Below are positions 29,533 to 40,428 of a stretch of 64,000 nucleotides of DNA, in pieces. Under the pieces are notes generated by a model. That model was given only the letters and a program-made list of their open reading frames with translations, had not been told where the DNA came from and ran no database searches. Numbering within the stretch: the stretch's first letter is position 1; each line of letters starts with the position of its first letter. Origin of the DNA: Pectobacterium carotovorum (GTDB lineage: Bacteria > Pseudomonadota > Gammaproteobacteria > Enterobacterales > Enterobacteriaceae); NCBI GenBank assembly GCA_016415585.1, contig CP066552.1, positions 1,364,001-1,428,000 on the forward strand, read 5' to 3'. Made by a program: the position numbers and the translations under genes.

Positions 29533-31380
29533 GTGTTAAATCGTTATCCTTTGTGGAAGTACCTGATGCTGGTCGTGGTGTTGTTCGTCGGCCTGCTCTA
29601 CGCACTTCCTAACCTATATGGTGAGGATCCGGCGGTACAAGTTACTGGCGCGCGGGGAACCGCCGCCAGCGAAACGACGCTGATCCAAGTCCAGAATGTT
29701 TTAAAAGAACAGAACATTACCAGTAAGTCGATTGCATTGGAAAACGGTGCAATTCTGGCTCGCTTCTCTAACCCTGATATTCAGCTCCGTGCGCGTGAAG
29801 CGCTCGTTAATGAGCTGGGTGAAAAGTTCGTCGTCGCACTTAACCTGGCACCTGCTACGCCAACCTGGCTGCGGTTGTTGGGCGCTGAACCGATGAAATT
29901 GGGGCTTGACCTGCGCGGCGGCGTTCACTTCCTGATGGAAGTGGATATGGATACGGCGCTGGGTAAACTGCAAGAACAAACCATGGACTCTTTGCGCAGC
30001 GATCTGCGTGAGAAGAACATTCCTTATGCCTCCGTGCGCAAGATTGATAATTACGGCGTCGAAATTCGTTTCCGTGATGCTCAAACGCGTGATGACGGCC
30101 TCAATTATCTGACGACTCGTCACCGCAACCTGGTTCTCAGCGGCAGCGGAAGCAACCTGCTACGCGCAGTGATGTCTGACGAACGTCTGCGTGAAGCACG
30201 TGAATACGCTGTACAGCAGAACATCAATATCCTGCGTAACCGTGTGAACCAACTGGGTGTTGCTGAACCACTGGTACAACGTCAGGGTGCTGACCGTATC
30301 GTCGTTGAGTTACCGGGTATTCAGGACACGGCGCGCGCGAAAGAAATTCTTGGTGCAACCGCTACGCTGGAATTCCGTCTGGTCAACAGTAATGCTGATG
30401 CGACCGCAGCGGCGAACGGCCGCGTGCCGGGCGACTCTGAAGTGAAGAACATGCGTGACGGCTCACCGGTGGTGTTGTTCAAACGCGTGATTCTGACGGG
30501 CGACCATATTACCGATTCGACATCGAGTACGGATGAATATAACCAGCCTCAGGTGAATATTTCTCTGGACAGCGCGGGTGGCAACACGATGTCCAACTTC
30601 ACCAAAGACAGTATCGGTAAGCTGATGGCGACGCTCTTTGTGGAATACAAAGACAGCGGCAAGAAAGATGCGACTGGCCGTTCGATATTGGAAAAACACG
30701 AAGAAGTGATCAACGTAGCGACGATTCAGTCGCGACTAGGTAACAGCTTCCGTATTACCGGCATTGATAACCCGAACGAAGCGCGTCAGCTTTCTCTGCT
30801 GCTGCGTGCGGGTGCGCTGATTGCACCGATCCAGATTGTTGAAGAACGTACGATTGGACCAACGCTGGGGATGCAAAACATCACTCAGGGGCTGGAAGCC
30901 TGTTTGTGGGGCTTGATCGCATCGATCCTCTTTATGGTCTTCTTCTACAAGAAGTTTGGTGTCATCGCGACCAGTGCATTGGTTGCTAACCTGATATTGA
31001 TTGTCGGCGTGATGTCGCTGCTGCCAGGGGCAACGCTGACCATGCCGGGTATCGCGGGTATCGTGCTTACGCTGGCGGTTGCAGTCGATGCTAACGTACT
31101 CATTAACGAACGTATCAAAGAAGAACTCAGTAATGGTCGCTCTGTGCAACAGGCCATTCATGAGGGCTATAAAGGTGCGTTCAGTTCGATTGTTGATGCG
31201 AACGTCACGACGTTGATTAAAGTCATCATCCTGTATGCGGTTGGTACCGGTTCTATCAAAGGGTTTGCTATCACGACTGCGATTGGGATTGCGACCTCAA
31301 TGTTTACGGCGATCGTCGGTACTCGTGCCATCGTTAACCTGCTTTACGGCGGTAAACGTATCAACAAGCTGTCTATCTAG
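29533..31380 (+). CDS. secD: Protein translocase subunit SecD
   Basis: An RND-family inner-membrane protein that, with SecF, uses the proton gradient to pull secreted proteins into the periplasm. Its 615 residues have one N-terminal helix ([19 protein letters not shown]). A large periplasmic P1 domain follows, with [18 protein letters not shown] (the D1 region). Five C-terminal helices carry [20 protein letters not shown] (the D4 region with the functional Asp). The start is GTG. It is nine bases upstream of secF. Confidence 0.97.
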   Translation: MLNRYPLWKYLMLVVVLFVGLLYALPNLYGEDPAVQVTGARGTAASETTLIQVQNVLKEQNITSKSIALENGAILARFSNPDIQLRAREALVNELGEKFVVALNLAPATPTWLRLLGAEPMKLGLDLRGGVHFLMEVDMDTALGKLQEQTMDSLRSDLREKNIPYASVRKIDNYGVEIRFRDAQTRDDGLNYLTTRHRNLVLSGSGSNLLRAVMSDERLREAREYAVQQNINILRNRVNQLGVAEPLVQRQGADRIVVELPGIQDTARAKEILGATATLEFRLVNSNADATAAANGRVPGDSEVKNMRDGSPVVLFKRVILTGDHITDSTSSTDEYNQPQVNISLDSAGGNTMSNFTKDSIGKLMATLFVEYKDSGKKDATGRSILEKHEEVINVATIQSRLGNSFRITGIDNPNEARQLSLLLRAGALIAPIQIVEERTIGPTLGMQNITQGLEACLWGLIASILFMVFFYKKFGVIATSALVANLILIVGVMSLLPGATLTMPGIAGIVLTLAVAVDANVLINERIKEELSNGRSVQQAIHEGYKGAFSSIVDANVTTLIKVIILYAVGTGSIKGFAITTAIGIATSMFTAIVGTRAIVNLLYGGKRINKLSI

Positions 31381-31389
31381 GAGTGCGTT

Positions 31390-32364
31390 GTGGCACAGGA
31401 ACAGGAATACAACATTGAACAACTCAATCATGGGCGTAAAGTCTATGATTTCATGCGCTGGGACACATTGGCATTTGCCATTTCCGGTCTGCTGATCATC
31501 GCTTCTATCGTGGTTATGGGGGTGCGTGGTTTCAACTGGGGGCTCGATTTTACCGGCGGTACGGTTATTGAGATTAGCCTTGAGAAACCGATCGATCTCG
31601 ATGTCCTGCGTAGTTCATTGGAGACCTCTGGGTTTTCAGAGCCGCAGGTGCAGAATTTCGGTAGCAGCCGTGACGTGATGGTGCGTATGCCACCGGTTTC
31701 TGGCAGCGAGAACGAAGCGCTCGGCAACAAAGTGCTGAAGGTTGTGAATGATACCTTCCAGCAGCATGCAACGGTGAAACGTATTGAGTTTGTCGGGCCG
31801 AGCGTGGGGAGCGATTTGGCACAGGCGGGCGCATTAGCGCTGATGTCTGCGCTGATTGCTATCCTTATTTACATCGGTTTTCGTTTTGAATGGCGTTTGG
31901 CGATGGGGGCCGTACTGGCTTTGGCGCACGATACGATCATAACGATGGGGCTGCTGTCTCTGTTCTCTATTGAGGTTGACCTCACGATCATTGCGTCACT
32001 GATGTCGGTAATTGGTTATTCACTTAACGATAAGATCGTGGTATCTGACCGTATTCGTGAGAATTTCCGCAAGGTTCGTCGTGGCACACCTTACGAGATT
32101 ACCAACATTTCTCTGACGCAGACGCTGCATCGTACCATCATCACATCTGCGACTACGCTGGCGATGATTGTGATCCTCATGGTCTTCGGTGGTGCGTTGC
32201 TGCATGGCTTCTCGTTGACGATGTTTATCGGTGTGATCATTGGTACGATCTCTTCTATCTATGTTTCTTCCGCTCTGGCACTGAAACTGGGTATGAAGCG
32301 TGAACACCTGATCGTTCAGAAAGTGGAAAAAGAAGGGGCGGACCAACCGTCTATCCTGCCTTAA
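31390..32364 (+). CDS. secF: Protein translocase subunit SecF
   Basis: The partner of SecD in post-translocational protein export. Its 324 residues contain six predicted helices, the motif [12 protein letters not shown] after the first helix, and the conserved [20 protein letters not shown] in helix 4/5. The start is GTG with GGAG upstream. It ends the queA-tgt-yajC-secDF gene run, and a strong terminator follows. Confidence 0.97.
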   Translation: MAQEQEYNIEQLNHGRKVYDFMRWDTLAFAISGLLIIASIVVMGVRGFNWGLDFTGGTVIEISLEKPIDLDVLRSSLETSGFSEPQVQNFGSSRDVMVRMPPVSGSENEALGNKVLKVVNDTFQQHATVKRIEFVGPSVGSDLAQAGALALMSALIAILIYIGFRFEWRLAMGAVLALAHDTIITMGLLSLFSIEVDLTIIASLMSVIGYSLNDKIVVSDRIRENFRKVRRGTPYEITNISLTQTLHRTIITSATTLAMIVILMVFGGALLHGFSLTMFIGVIIGTISSIYVSSALALKLGMKREHLIVQKVEKEGADQPSILP

Positions 32365-32382
32365 TCTGCTGACTGGAAAATG

Positions 32383-32411
32383 AAAACCCCCGTGTTGCTG
32401 CGGGGGTTTTT
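32383..32411 (+). terminator. Rho-independent terminator after secF
   Basis: A perfect 10-bp stem (AAAACCCCCG with CGGGGGTTTT) with an 8-base loop, 18 bases after the secF stop. Confidence 0.92.
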
Positions 32412-32436
32412 GCATCTTAGTGCTGGGAAATGCGCG

Positions 32437-32563
32437 TATATCCTAAATAATTCGAGTTGCATGCAGGCGGCGACACAGTGAATCCCCAGGAGCTTACATC
32501 AGTAAGTGACTGGGGTGAGCGAGGAAAGCCAACGTACATGCAGCTTGAAGTATGACGGATATA
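32437..32563 (+). repeat. ERIC element, full length (127 bp), abutting the yajI stop codon
   Basis: It contains the canonical core, with both stretches GTGAATCCCCAGGAGCTTAC and AGTAAGTGACTGGGGTGAGC. The ends are TATATCCTAAATAATTCGAG and CTTGAAGTATGACGGATATA. Its last base is immediately next to the TGA stop codon of yajI, which runs on the minus strand into the repeat. Confidence 0.93.
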
Positions 32564-33133
32564 TCAAGGGGACTCGGTTGCGGCAACAGGCGGCGGACTC
32601 TGTATTTCCTGAACCTGATGCAAACGAACAAAGCCGAGTTCTTCCGGCGACAGGCCGCTCAGGCGCAATTCAATAATCGCTTCGGCTTTTGGTAACAGAG
32701 TCGGGGAGACGACAAAGGACTGTGTTTGCGTATCGCCAGCTAAAGGTTTCCCACTCACGGGATCGAGCCGCCCCCAGTCAAGCTGTGCGCCAAAGGCCGG
32801 TAGTCCCTTCGCATCAAGCGTACGAATGTGTAGCAACGCGCTTGTTCCGTTCGCTTCAGTCTCGATATTGCGCAACGATACGTTGAGTCTGCCAATACTG
32901 CTTTCCAATACGGTACTGGTTTGCGCGGCAGGCAGTAAATAAACGCCGGAGGTGGACTGGGAATTCAACGCATTTTGTCGCTCTAATGCCGTGGCCTGAT
33001 CGGTCAGCGTTTGTAATTGCTGATTGAGTTGACCTACCTGGTTCTGCAATTTGGGCATCTGGCGCTGTTCAGCGCACCCTGCGAGCAAAAGTAGCGCTGG
33101 CAGGAAGGTCAGTACGCGATATCGGGTTCTCAT
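32564..33133 (-). CDS. yajI: Lipoprotein YajI (DUF3251 family)
   Basis: A 189-residue putative lipoprotein of unknown function. The signal peptide ends in a lipobox LLAGC with Cys20 as the lipidation site. Residues about 27-58 form a Gln/Leu-rich segment able to make a coiled coil. The rest matches YajI of E. coli in GVYLLPAAQT, EANGTSALLHI and LRLSGLSPEELGFVRLHQV. It lies between secF and nrdR as in E. coli, though tsx and yajD are missing. The gene ends exactly where an ERIC repeat begins. That junction may have replaced the native 3' end, so the last residues (PPPVAATESP) deserve comparison with relatives. Confidence 0.88.
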   Translation of the reverse strand: MRTRYRVLTFLPALLLLAGCAEQRQMPKLQNQVGQLNQQLQTLTDQATALERQNALNSQSTSGVYLLPAAQTSTVLESSIGRLNVSLRNIETEANGTSALLHIRTLDAKGLPAFGAQLDWGRLDPVSGKPLAGDTQTQSFVVSPTLLPKAEAIIELRLSGLSPEELGFVRLHQVQEIQSPPPVAATESP

Positions 33134-33350
33134 ATCTGTGGTTCCCCTTTCGATGTTTTATTTATTGATCCGTTGATCCCTGTTGCTGAGTTTAGCTGCG
33201 ATTAAGCCTAAGTCATAGGTGAGACAGCTTTTTTCATCCTATTACCGAGAGAGATGCGAAACCCTTCGCAACGTGGATCAGGAGTTTTGGTTAGTCCGTT
33301 AATTCAGGGTAAACTGTCGCTACGTTAAGGATTACTGGTCAGGACACATC

Positions 33351-33800
33351 ATGCATTGCCCGTTTTGTTCCGCTGTTGATACCAAAGTCATTGATTCCCG
33401 TCTGGTCGGCGAAGGTTCGCAAGTCCGTCGTCGTCGGCAGTGTCTGGTTTGTCATGAACGCTTCACCACGTTTGAAGTGGCTGAACTGGTGATGCCGCGA
33501 GTCATCAAAAGCAATGAAGTGCGCGAGCCGTTTAATGAAGATAAATTGCGTAGCGGCATGCTGAAAGCGCTGGAAAAAAGGCCGGTCAGTTCTGATGACG
33601 TCGAAATGGCGATTAATCACATTAAATCTCATCTTCGTGCTACCGGAGAACGTGAGGTTACCACCAAGATGGTGGGGAATCTGGTGATGGAAGCGTTGAG
33701 AAAGCTGGATAAAGTGGCTTATATCCGCTTTGCATCGGTATATCGCAGCTTTGAAGATATCCGCGAATTTGGCGAAGAGATTGCGCGTTTGCAGGATTAA
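33351..33800 (+). CDS. nrdR: Transcriptional repressor NrdR
   Basis: A 149-residue zinc and ATP/dATP-binding repressor of ribonucleotide reductase operons. The N-terminal zinc ribbon uses Cys3, Cys6, Cys31 and Cys34 with an Arg-rich VRRRRQC segment. The ATP-cone domain spans about 46-136 and includes [11 protein letters not shown]. It is divergent from yajI and heads the nrdR-ribD-ribE-nusB run. No nrd operon is in the window. Confidence 0.96.
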   Translation: MHCPFCSAVDTKVIDSRLVGEGSQVRRRRQCLVCHERFTTFEVAELVMPRVIKSNEVREPFNEDKLRSGMLKALEKRPVSSDDVEMAINHIKSHLRATGEREVTTKMVGNLVMEALRKLDKVAYIRFASVYRSFEDIREFGEEIARLQD

Positions 33801-33835
33801 GTCGCGTCAACGCGACGGGGATAAGAGGTTTGGGA

Positions 33836-34972
33836 ATGAGCGCTTTTCAGGAAAACGGCCACTTGCCGCAGGATGAATTATACATGGCGCGCGCGTTAGA
33901 GCTGGCGCGCCGTGGCTGTTTCACGACAGCACCCAACCCCAATGTTGGCTGCGTGATCGTGCGTGATGGCGAAATTGTGGGTGAAGGCTATCATTTTCGT
34001 GCTGGTGAACCCCATGCAGAGGTGCATGCGCTGAGAATGGCGGGGGAACGTGCACGTGGTGCGACGGCCTATGTTACGTTGGAACCCTGTAGCCATCATG
34101 GCCGAACGCCGCCTTGCGCTGATGCATTGATTACTGCTGGTGTTTCCCGCGTGGTTGCTGCGATGCAGGATCCGAATCCACAAGTGGCGGGTCGTGGTTT
34201 GCATCGCCTACAACAAGCGGGGATTGTTGTAAGTCATGGTTTGATGATGGCTGAAGCAGAGAAAGTGAATGTAGGTTTCCTGAAACGCATGCGGACGGGC
34301 TTTCCTTACGTGCAGCTCAAAATGGCGGCGTCTTTGGATGGGCGAACTGCGATGGCGTCGGGAGAAAGCCAGTGGATCACTTCACCGCAGGCGCGTCAGG
34401 ATGTGCAGCGTTTTCGGGCGGAGAGCGCAGCGATTCTGAGCAGCAGTGCGACGGTGTTAGCTGACGATCCCTCGCTTACGGTACGCTGGTCAGAGCTGGG
34501 TACTGATGTGCAGAAACGCTATTCAGAAGTGGATCTCAGGCAGCCCGTGCGGGTGATTGTGGACAGCCAGCAGCGCGTCACGCCACAGCATCGGATTGTT
34601 AGCCAACCGGGTGAGACCTGGCTGGCGCGGGTGCAGGCGGATGAACAAGCGTGGCCGCAGAGCGTTGAACAAGTCATGCTACCGCAGCACAATGGCGGTG
34701 TTGATCTGGTGGCGCTGATGATGGTGTTGGGGAGACGGCAGATTAACTCCGTTTGGGTCGAAGCTGGGGCCAGTCTGGCTGGTGCGCTACTTAATGCTGG
34801 CGTTGTTGATGAACTTATCGTTTATCTTGCCCCCAAACTGTTGGGTGAAAATGCTCGTTCGCTGTGCTTCTTGCCTGGGCTTGATCAGCTGTCTCAGGCA
34901 CCGGAATTTGATATCGCAGACGTTCGCCAGATTGGCCCAGATTTGCGATTGTGCCTGAAACCTAAATTCTGA
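33836..34972 (+). CDS. ribD: Bifunctional riboflavin biosynthesis protein RibD (deaminase/reductase)
   Basis: Catalyses the deamination and then the NADPH-dependent reduction of the pyrimidine intermediate in riboflavin synthesis. In 378 residues, the N-terminal deaminase domain holds the zinc site His60-Ala-Glu62 and PCSHHGRTPPC (Cys85, Cys94). The reductase domain runs from about 155, starting FPYVQLKMAASLDGRTA. A TTG at 33830 is in frame, but AGAGG at 33824-33828 fits the ATG at 33836 (MSAFQENG). It lies 35 bases after nrdR and 111 bases before ribE. Confidence 0.95.
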   Translation: MSAFQENGHLPQDELYMARALELARRGCFTTAPNPNVGCVIVRDGEIVGEGYHFRAGEPHAEVHALRMAGERARGATAYVTLEPCSHHGRTPPCADALITAGVSRVVAAMQDPNPQVAGRGLHRLQQAGIVVSHGLMMAEAEKVNVGFLKRMRTGFPYVQLKMAASLDGRTAMASGESQWITSPQARQDVQRFRAESAAILSSSATVLADDPSLTVRWSELGTDVQKRYSEVDLRQPVRVIVDSQQRVTPQHRIVSQPGETWLARVQADEQAWPQSVEQVMLPQHNGGVDLVALMMVLGRRQINSVWVEAGASLAGALLNAGVVDELIVYLAPKLLGENARSLCFLPGLDQLSQAPEFDIADVRQIGPDLRLCLKPKF

Positions 34973-35083
34973 TGTGTATGTAAATACGTGGTGCAGGTCC
35001 GACAAAACCGGATACGTGCCAACAAAAATTATGATAGAATCCGCCCCCCTAGCGGGCCATAAAGACCAGATACAAGGAATGCT

Positions 35084-35560
35084 ATGAACGTTATTGAAGG
35101 TGTTGTTGCTACTCCTGATGCCCGTGTGGCTATTGCGATTGCACGTTTTAACCATTTTATTAACGACAGCCTGCTGGACGGTGCGATTGATGCATTGAAA
35201 CGCATCGGTCAGGTTAAAGACGAAAACATCACCGTTGTCTGGGTGCCGGGTGCTTACGAACTGCCATTGACGGTTCGTGCGCTGATCAAAAGCGCGAAAA
35301 ATGGCGGATATGATGCCGTGATTGCTCTGGGAACGGTCATCCGTGGTGGAACAGCGCATTTTGAATTTGTTGCTGGCGAATGTAGCTCAGGCCTGTCCTC
35401 TGTTGCAATGGACAGTGAAATCCCTGTTGCTTTCGGCGTTCTGACGACGGAAAGCATTGAGCAGGCGATTGAGCGTGCTGGTACGAAAGCGGGGAACAAA
35501 GGTGCTGAAGCTGCCTTGACCGCGCTAGAAATGATTAATGTATTGAAAGCGATTAAGTAA
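35084..35560 (+). CDS. ribE: 6,7-dimethyl-8-ribityllumazine synthase
   Basis: Joins the RibD product with 3,4-dihydroxy-2-butanone 4-phosphate to make lumazine, the penultimate riboflavin intermediate. Its 158 residues include the substrate-binding [23 protein letters not shown] and [12 protein letters not shown], and the conserved C-terminal [14 protein letters not shown]. The gene is called ribE in E. coli nomenclature and ribH elsewhere. AAGGA precedes the start. The 111-base spacer after ribD carries TATGATAGAAT-like -10 sequences near 35030 but no good -35. nusB follows 24 bases on. Confidence 0.96.
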   Translation: MNVIEGVVATPDARVAIAIARFNHFINDSLLDGAIDALKRIGQVKDENITVVWVPGAYELPLTVRALIKSAKNGGYDAVIALGTVIRGGTAHFEFVAGECSSGLSSVAMDSEIPVAFGVLTTESIEQAIERAGTKAGNKGAEAALTALEMINVLKAIK

Positions 35561-35584
35561 GCCTGATTAAGTAAGGGGAATTCC

Positions 35585-36004
35585 GTGAAACCTGCTGCTC
35601 GTCGCCGCGCTCGTGAATGTGCGGTTCAAGCGCTTTACTCTTGGCAGTTATCTAAAAATGATATTGCCGATGTTGAACACCAATTCCTGAGCGAGCAGGA
35701 TGTCAAAGATGTCGACATTACCTATTTCCGCGAATTGCTGGCGGGTGTTGCCACTCAGGCTGAGAAGCTTGATCAACTGATGGCACCTTTCCTGTCTCGT
35801 CAAATTGAGGAATTGGGACAGGTTGAAAAAGCGATTCTGCGTTTGGCGATGTTTGAGCTGAGCAAGCGCGAAGACGTTCCTTACAAGGTGGCGATTAACG
35901 AGGCCATTGAACTGGCTAAAATCTTCGGTGCTGAAGATAGCCATAAGTTTGTGAATGGCGTGCTGGACAAAGCTGCTCCGAGTGTACGGAAAGGCAAGAA
36001 GTAA
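35585..36004 (+). CDS. nusB: Transcription antitermination factor NusB
   Basis: An all-helical 139-residue RNA-binding protein that, with NusE (S10), recognises boxA RNA and supports antitermination of rRNA operons and of lambdoid phages. It begins [20 protein letters not shown] and ends with the conserved [19 protein letters not shown]. The start is GTG with GGGGA upstream. It is co-directional with ribE, and a perfect hairpin separates it from thiL. Confidence 0.97.
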   Translation: MKPAARRRARECAVQALYSWQLSKNDIADVEHQFLSEQDVKDVDITYFRELLAGVATQAEKLDQLMAPFLSRQIEELGQVEKAILRLAMFELSKREDVPYKVAINEAIELAKIFGAEDSHKFVNGVLDKAAPSVRKGKK

Positions 36005-36014
36005 AATGAATCGA

Positions 36015-36047
36015 ATCAGGGCCGGATATCCGGCCCTGATCGCTTTT
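36015..36047 (+). terminator. Hairpin between nusB and thiL
   Basis: A perfect 11-bp stem (ATCAGGGCCGG with CCGGCCCTGAT) with an ATAT loop is followed by CGCTTTT. It starts 10 bases after the nusB stop and ends 26 bases before thiL. The T-run is short, so it may be a partial terminator or attenuator within the operon. Confidence 0.7.
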
Positions 36048-36072
36048 GAATGATAGGCTGGCTGGAAAGGTT

Positions 36073-37053
36073 ATGGTTGAAGGCGAGTTTGACCTTATTG
36101 CCCGCTATTTTAATCGGGTCCGAAGTTCACGTCGCGATGTCGAGTTAGGCATCGGTGATGACTGTGCGTTACTGACGGTAGCAGATAAGCAGATGTTGGC
36201 GGTGAGTACCGACACGCTGGTATCTGGCGTTCATTTCCTACCTGATATCGATCCCGCCGATCTGGGTTACAAATCTCTGGCGGTCAATTTAAGCGATCTG
36301 GCTGCGATGGGCGCCGATCCTGCCTGGCTTTCTCTGGCCATTACCCTACCTAAAAGCAATAGCCAATGGCTATCGGCGTACAGCGACAGCTTGTTTGAGC
36401 TGCTTGATTATTATGGCATGCAGTTGGTGGGTGGCGATACGACACGCGGCCCACTGAGCCTGACGCTGACTATCCACGGTTTGGTGCCAGCAGGTCGGGC
36501 GTTGACGCGTCGCGGGGCCAGAATTGGTGACTGGATTTATGTTACCGGTTCATTAGGCGACAGCGCGGCGGGTCTGGCTATCCTCCAGAATACACTGCAC
36601 GTTGATGATGAAGAGACGCGTCAGAGATTGATCCAACGTCACCTCCGTCCTCAGCCGAGAATCCTGCAAGGGCAGGCGTTGCGCGATCTGGCCAGCTCGG
36701 CCATCGATCTTTCCGACGGCCTCATCTCCGATCTACAGCATATACTTAAAGCCAGCGAGTGCGGCGCGCGTATTAATCTGGACGCGATCCCACAATCTGA
36801 TTGGCTGCGGGGTTGCGTCGATGAAGAGCAGGCGCTGCGTTGGGCACTATCTGGCGGCGAAGACTATGAACTGTGCTTTACCGTGCCGGAAATTAACCGT
36901 GGTGCGCTGGAACTGGCCTTGGGGCATCTCGGCGCTGACTACACCTGTATCGGGCAAATCGGACCTTCCTCTGAAGGGCTACGCTTTTTCAGGGATAATA
37001 AAGCGACCGAGCTGAACTGGAAGGGGTATGACCATTTTAGCGAGCAAAACTGA
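36073..37053 (+). CDS. thiL: Thiamine-monophosphate kinase ThiL
   Basis: Phosphorylates thiamine monophosphate to thiamine diphosphate, the active cofactor. The 326-residue PurM-like protein has GIGDDCALL and [14 protein letters not shown] near the N-terminus, [11 protein letters not shown], and [12 protein letters not shown]. Its C-terminal half has [13 protein letters not shown] and [13 protein letters not shown]. The frame is open upstream to a TTG at 36046, but GGAAAGG and the family start [13 protein letters not shown] favour 36073. The last 26 bases overlap pgpA, as in E. coli. Confidence 0.95.
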   Translation: MVEGEFDLIARYFNRVRSSRRDVELGIGDDCALLTVADKQMLAVSTDTLVSGVHFLPDIDPADLGYKSLAVNLSDLAAMGADPAWLSLAITLPKSNSQWLSAYSDSLFELLDYYGMQLVGGDTTRGPLSLTLTIHGLVPAGRALTRRGARIGDWIYVTGSLGDSAAGLAILQNTLHVDDEETRQRLIQRHLRPQPRILQGQALRDLASSAIDLSDGLISDLQHILKASECGARINLDAIPQSDWLRGCVDEEQALRWALSGGEDYELCFTVPEINRGALELALGHLGADYTCIGQIGPSSEGLRFFRDNKATELNWKGYDHFSEQN

Positions 37054-37564
37054 TTCCGCGAATAAGGCGAAAGGCGCTGAAGTGGCAAAACGCCGCTTAC
37101 GGCTGAGCAACCCGTGGCACCTACTAGCAACCGGGTTTGGCAGCGGTCTGTCGCCCTGGATGCCGGGTACGGTAGGGTCATTGGCGGCGATCCCACTGTG
37201 GTACCTCATGTCGTTCCTGCCGCTTGAATTGTATTCGCTGTTGGTCATGCTGAGCATTTGTATCGGTGTTTACCTGTGTCACCAGACAGCGAAAGATATG
37301 GGCGTTCACGATCACGGCAGCATCGTCTGGGACGAGTTTGTCGGTATGTGGATTACCCTGATGGCGATTCCGGTGGATAAATGGCAATGGGTGGCGGCAG
37401 GGTTTGTCGTCTTCCGCTGTCTGGATATCTGGAAACCCTGGCCGATTCGTTGGTTCGATCGCAACGTGCATGGCGGCATGGGCATTATGATCGACGATAT
37501 CGTCGCGGGAGTGATCTCTGCGGGGATTATCTATTTTATCGGCTATCACTGGCCGATATTTTGA
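37028..37564 (+). CDS. pgpA: Phosphatidylglycerophosphatase A
   Basis: An inner-membrane phosphatase that removes the phosphate from phosphatidylglycerophosphate to give phosphatidylglycerol. In 178 residues there are several membrane helices and the conserved stretches [35 protein letters not shown] and [13 protein letters not shown]. The start lies inside thiL (26-base overlap), suggesting translational coupling. A terminator follows. yajO, present after pgpA in E. coli, is missing; dxs follows on the other strand. Confidence 0.95.
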   Translation: MTILASKTDSANKAKGAEVAKRRLRLSNPWHLLATGFGSGLSPWMPGTVGSLAAIPLWYLMSFLPLELYSLLVMLSICIGVYLCHQTAKDMGVHDHGSIVWDEFVGMWITLMAIPVDKWQWVAAGFVVFRCLDIWKPWPIRWFDRNVHGGMGIMIDDIVAGVISAGIIYFIGYHWPIF

Positions 37565-37597
37565 CGTCATTCTGTTATTGAACCACTGACATTATTG

Positions 37598-37620
37598 AAC
37601 CGGGGCCTTGTGCCCCGGTT
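37598..37620. terminator. Hairpin shared by convergent pgpA and dxs
   Basis: A perfect 9-bp stem (AACCGGGGC with GCCCCGGTT) with a 5-base loop lies midway between the two stops. T-runs are weak on both strands. Confidence 0.7.
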
Positions 37621-37632
37621 ATCGTTAGTAGT

Positions 37633-39498
37633 TTATTCCATCCACAGCGTGATTCTGCGCTCGATGCCTGTGGCATCCAAACCCAGATCGGCTCGGATTT
37701 CTTCCTGCGAGCCTTGTGGGATAAAGACGTCCGGTAGTCCAATGTTCAGCACCGAGACGGCAAGGCGTTTCGCCATCAGGAATTCATTCACGCCGCTCCC
37801 TGCGCCGCCCATGACCGCATTCTCTTCCAGCGTCACAAACGTGCTGTGGGACTGCGCCAGCTCTTCAAGTAACGCTTCATCCAGCGGTTTCACAAAGCGC
37901 ATGTCGACGAGGGTGGCGTTTAACTTCTCTGCCGCAATCTGGGCTTCCGGCAATAGCGTACCGAAGTTCAGAATCGCGATCGTTTCGCCCTGACGACGCA
38001 CCACGCCTTTGCCGATTGGCAGCTCTGAGAGCGGCGTCAGTTCCGTACCCGTACCGTTTCCCCGCGGATAGCGCACCGCCGTCGGGCCTTTCTGGTAGTG
38101 ATAGCCCGTGTGCAGCATCTGGCGACACTCGTTTTCATCACTGGGCGTCATGATGATCATGTTCGGGATACAGCGTAAGAAAGAGAGATCGAACGCCCCC
38201 TGATGAGTCTGCCCATCCGCCCCGACAATACCGCCGCGATCGATAGCAAACAGAACCGGTAGATTCTGGATTGCTACATCGTGGATGACCTGATCGTAGG
38301 CACGTTGCAGGAAAGTCGAGTAAATGGCGACAACCGGATGATAACCACCGACAGCCAGACCGGCAGCAAACGTCACGGCATGCTGCTCGGCAATCGCTAC
38401 GTCAAAATATTGCTGTGGGTAGTCGCGGGAGAATTGCACCATGCCAGAGCCTTCGCGCATGGCAGGCGTGATTGCCATGAGCTTGCTGTCTTTGGCGGCC
38501 GTTTCCTGTAGCCATTGACCGAAGATTTTTGAATAGGTAGGTTGCGCGCCTTCTTTGCTTTTCGGTAGCGTGCCGCTGGCCGGATCGAATTTCGGTACCG
38601 CGTGCCAACTGATCGGATCCTGCTCGGCAGGGGCGTAACCTTTACCTTTCTTCGTCATGATGTGCAGAAGCTGCGGGCCTTTCAGATTACGCATGTTCTT
38701 TAGCGTATGCGCCAGCGCCTGAACGTCATGACCGTCAACCGGGCCGATATAGTTAAAACCCAGTTCCTCAAATAGCGTACCCGGCACGACCATGCCTTTA
38801 AGGTGTTCTTCGGTGCGTTTCACCAGCTCTTTGATGGGCGGCAGGCCGGATAAGACCTTTTTACCGCCTTCGCGCAGGCTGGCGTAGAGCTTGCCGGATA
38901 GCAGCTGCGCCAGATGGTTGTTCAATGCGCCGACGTTTTCTGAAATCGACATTTCATTGTCGTTCAGCACCACCAGCAGATCGGATTTGATGTCGCCCGC
39001 GTGGTTCATCGCCTCAAAGGCCATGCCTGCGGTAATCGCGCCGTCGCCGATCACACAAACGGTACGACGGCCTTTTCCTTCACGCTCGGCCGCAACGGCC
39101 ATGCCCAGTCCGGCACTGATTGAGGTGGATGAATGGCCGACGCTTAATACGTCATATTCGCTTTCATCACGCCATGGAAAAGGGTGCAAGCCGCCTTTCT
39201 GGCGGATCGTTGAAATACGTTCGCGACGGCCTGTGAGGATCTTGTGCGGATAAGCCTGATGGCCAACATCCCACACCAGATGATCGAAAGGGGTGTTATA
39301 GACGTAATGCAGTGCAACCGTTAATTCAACCGTCCCTAACCCAGAAGCAAAATGGCCGCTTGAACGGCTGACGCTGTCCAGCAGATATTGGCGCAGCTCA
39401 TCGCACAGTTTTGGCAGGCTCTCTTTCGGTAATAACCGAAGTTCATCCGGTGTTTCCACTAACGCCAATGTAGGGTATTTCGCGGTATCAAAACTCAT
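37633..39498 (-). CDS. dxs: 1-deoxy-D-xylulose-5-phosphate synthase
   Basis: A thiamine-diphosphate enzyme that condenses pyruvate and glyceraldehyde-3-phosphate to DXP, the first step of the MEP isoprenoid route and a precursor for thiamine and pyridoxal. The 621-residue protein shows the TPP/Mg motif [32 protein letters not shown], the transketolase-type Glu in [14 protein letters not shown], and [15 protein letters not shown]. It is the last gene of xseB-ispA-dxs, 18 bases after ispA. Thiamine genes thiL and thiI lie on either side. Confidence 0.97.
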   Translation of the reverse strand: MSFDTAKYPTLALVETPDELRLLPKESLPKLCDELRQYLLDSVSRSSGHFASGLGTVELTVALHYVYNTPFDHLVWDVGHQAYPHKILTGRRERISTIRQKGGLHPFPWRDESEYDVLSVGHSSTSISAGLGMAVAAEREGKGRRTVCVIGDGAITAGMAFEAMNHAGDIKSDLLVVLNDNEMSISENVGALNNHLAQLLSGKLYASLREGGKKVLSGLPPIKELVKRTEEHLKGMVVPGTLFEELGFNYIGPVDGHDVQALAHTLKNMRNLKGPQLLHIMTKKGKGYAPAEQDPISWHAVPKFDPASGTLPKSKEGAQPTYSKIFGQWLQETAAKDSKLMAITPAMREGSGMVQFSRDYPQQYFDVAIAEQHAVTFAAGLAVGGYHPVVAIYSTFLQRAYDQVIHDVAIQNLPVLFAIDRGGIVGADGQTHQGAFDLSFLRCIPNMIIMTPSDENECRQMLHTGYHYQKGPTAVRYPRGNGTGTELTPLSELPIGKGVVRRQGETIAILNFGTLLPEAQIAAEKLNATLVDMRFVKPLDEALLEELAQSHSTFVTLEENAVMGGAGSGVNEFLMAKRLAVSVLNIGLPDVFIPQGSQEEIRADLGLDATGIERRITLWME

Positions 39499-39516
39499 TA
39501 GAGACTCATTAGGTAA

Positions 39517-40428
39517 TTACTTATCGCGTTCAACGATGAAATTCGCCAGCGCTTGTAGTGGGGCAATATTCAGGGGAATCGGGCTGGATGCGACGAGATC
39601 GTCCAGCGATGCCAGTGATTCCTGATAGAGCTCCTGTGCTTTTTTTCGTGCGTTATCTAACCCCAGTAAGCTGGGATAGGTGCTTTTACCTAACTGCTGG
39701 TCTGCACCCTGACGTTTGCCTGTTGTCGCGCTGTCGCCAACAACATCGAGAATATCGTCTTGAACCTGAAAAGCGAGCCCAATCGCGTTAGCGTAGCGAT
39801 CCAGATGGGGCAAAGCGGCGCGACCTGTTTCACCAGCTGCCAGTGCGCCTAGTCGGACAGCGGCGCGAATCAATGCACCGGTTTTGTGGCGATGAACCCG
39901 CTCTAACGCGGCCAGATCGACCTGATGGCCCTCGGCTTCCAGATCGAAAGCCTGACCACCGCACATGCCTGCTACGCCACTGGCGTGAGCCAATTCTGAA
40001 ATCATCGCCAGTCGATCGCGGTCAGAGACCTGCGGCATTGGCGCGTCGGCCAGAATGGAGAATGCCAGCGTTTGCAGTGCATCCCCCGCAAGAATGGCAT
40101 TAGCCTCACCAAACTTGATGTGGCAGGTTGGCTGTCCACGGCGTAAATCGTCGTCGTCCATTGCTGGCAGATCGTCATGAATCAATGAATAAGCATGGAT
40201 ACATTCGACTGCCGCAGCAGGGGCATCCAGACTCTCTAACGACATGCCAAACAGTTCACCAGTAGTATAAACCAGAAACGGACGCAGGCGTTTGCCTCCT
40301 AAGAGTGAGCCATACTCCATCGCATTGACCAGTGGACTACTCTGAAAGGGGAGGCTGGCGATGAAATGCCCCAACATCCGGTTAGTGCGTTGGTAATGTG
40401 CATTCAGTTGCGTGCTGAAATCGGTCAT
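39517..40428 (-). CDS. ispA: (2E,6E)-farnesyl diphosphate synthase
   Basis: Adds isopentenyl diphosphate units to dimethylallyl and geranyl diphosphate to give C15 farnesyl diphosphate. The first aspartate-rich motif is [10 protein letters not shown] starting at Asp85, with LRRG after it. The second is in [12 protein letters not shown]. The length of 303 residues is normal. Its ATG overlaps the xseB stop (ATGA). Confidence 0.97.
   Translation of the reverse strand: MTDFSTQLNAHYQRTNRMLGHFIASLPFQSSPLVNAMEYGSLLGGKRLRPFLVYTTGELFGMSLESLDAPAAAVECIHAYSLIHDDLPAMDDDDLRRGQPTCHIKFGEANAILAGDALQTLAFSILADAPMPQVSDRDRLAMISELAHASGVAGMCGGQAFDLEAEGHQVDLAALERVHRHKTGALIRAAVRLGALAAGETGRAALPHLDRYANAIGLAFQVQDDILDVVGDSATTGKRQGADQQLGKSTYPSLLGLDNARKKAQELYQESLASLDDLVASSPIPLNIAPLQALANFIVERDK

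Noticed and set aside
37595..37993. Plus-strand open frame of 132 codons after pgpA
   Set aside because: It is antisense to the conserved C-terminal part of dxs and begins in the shared terminator.
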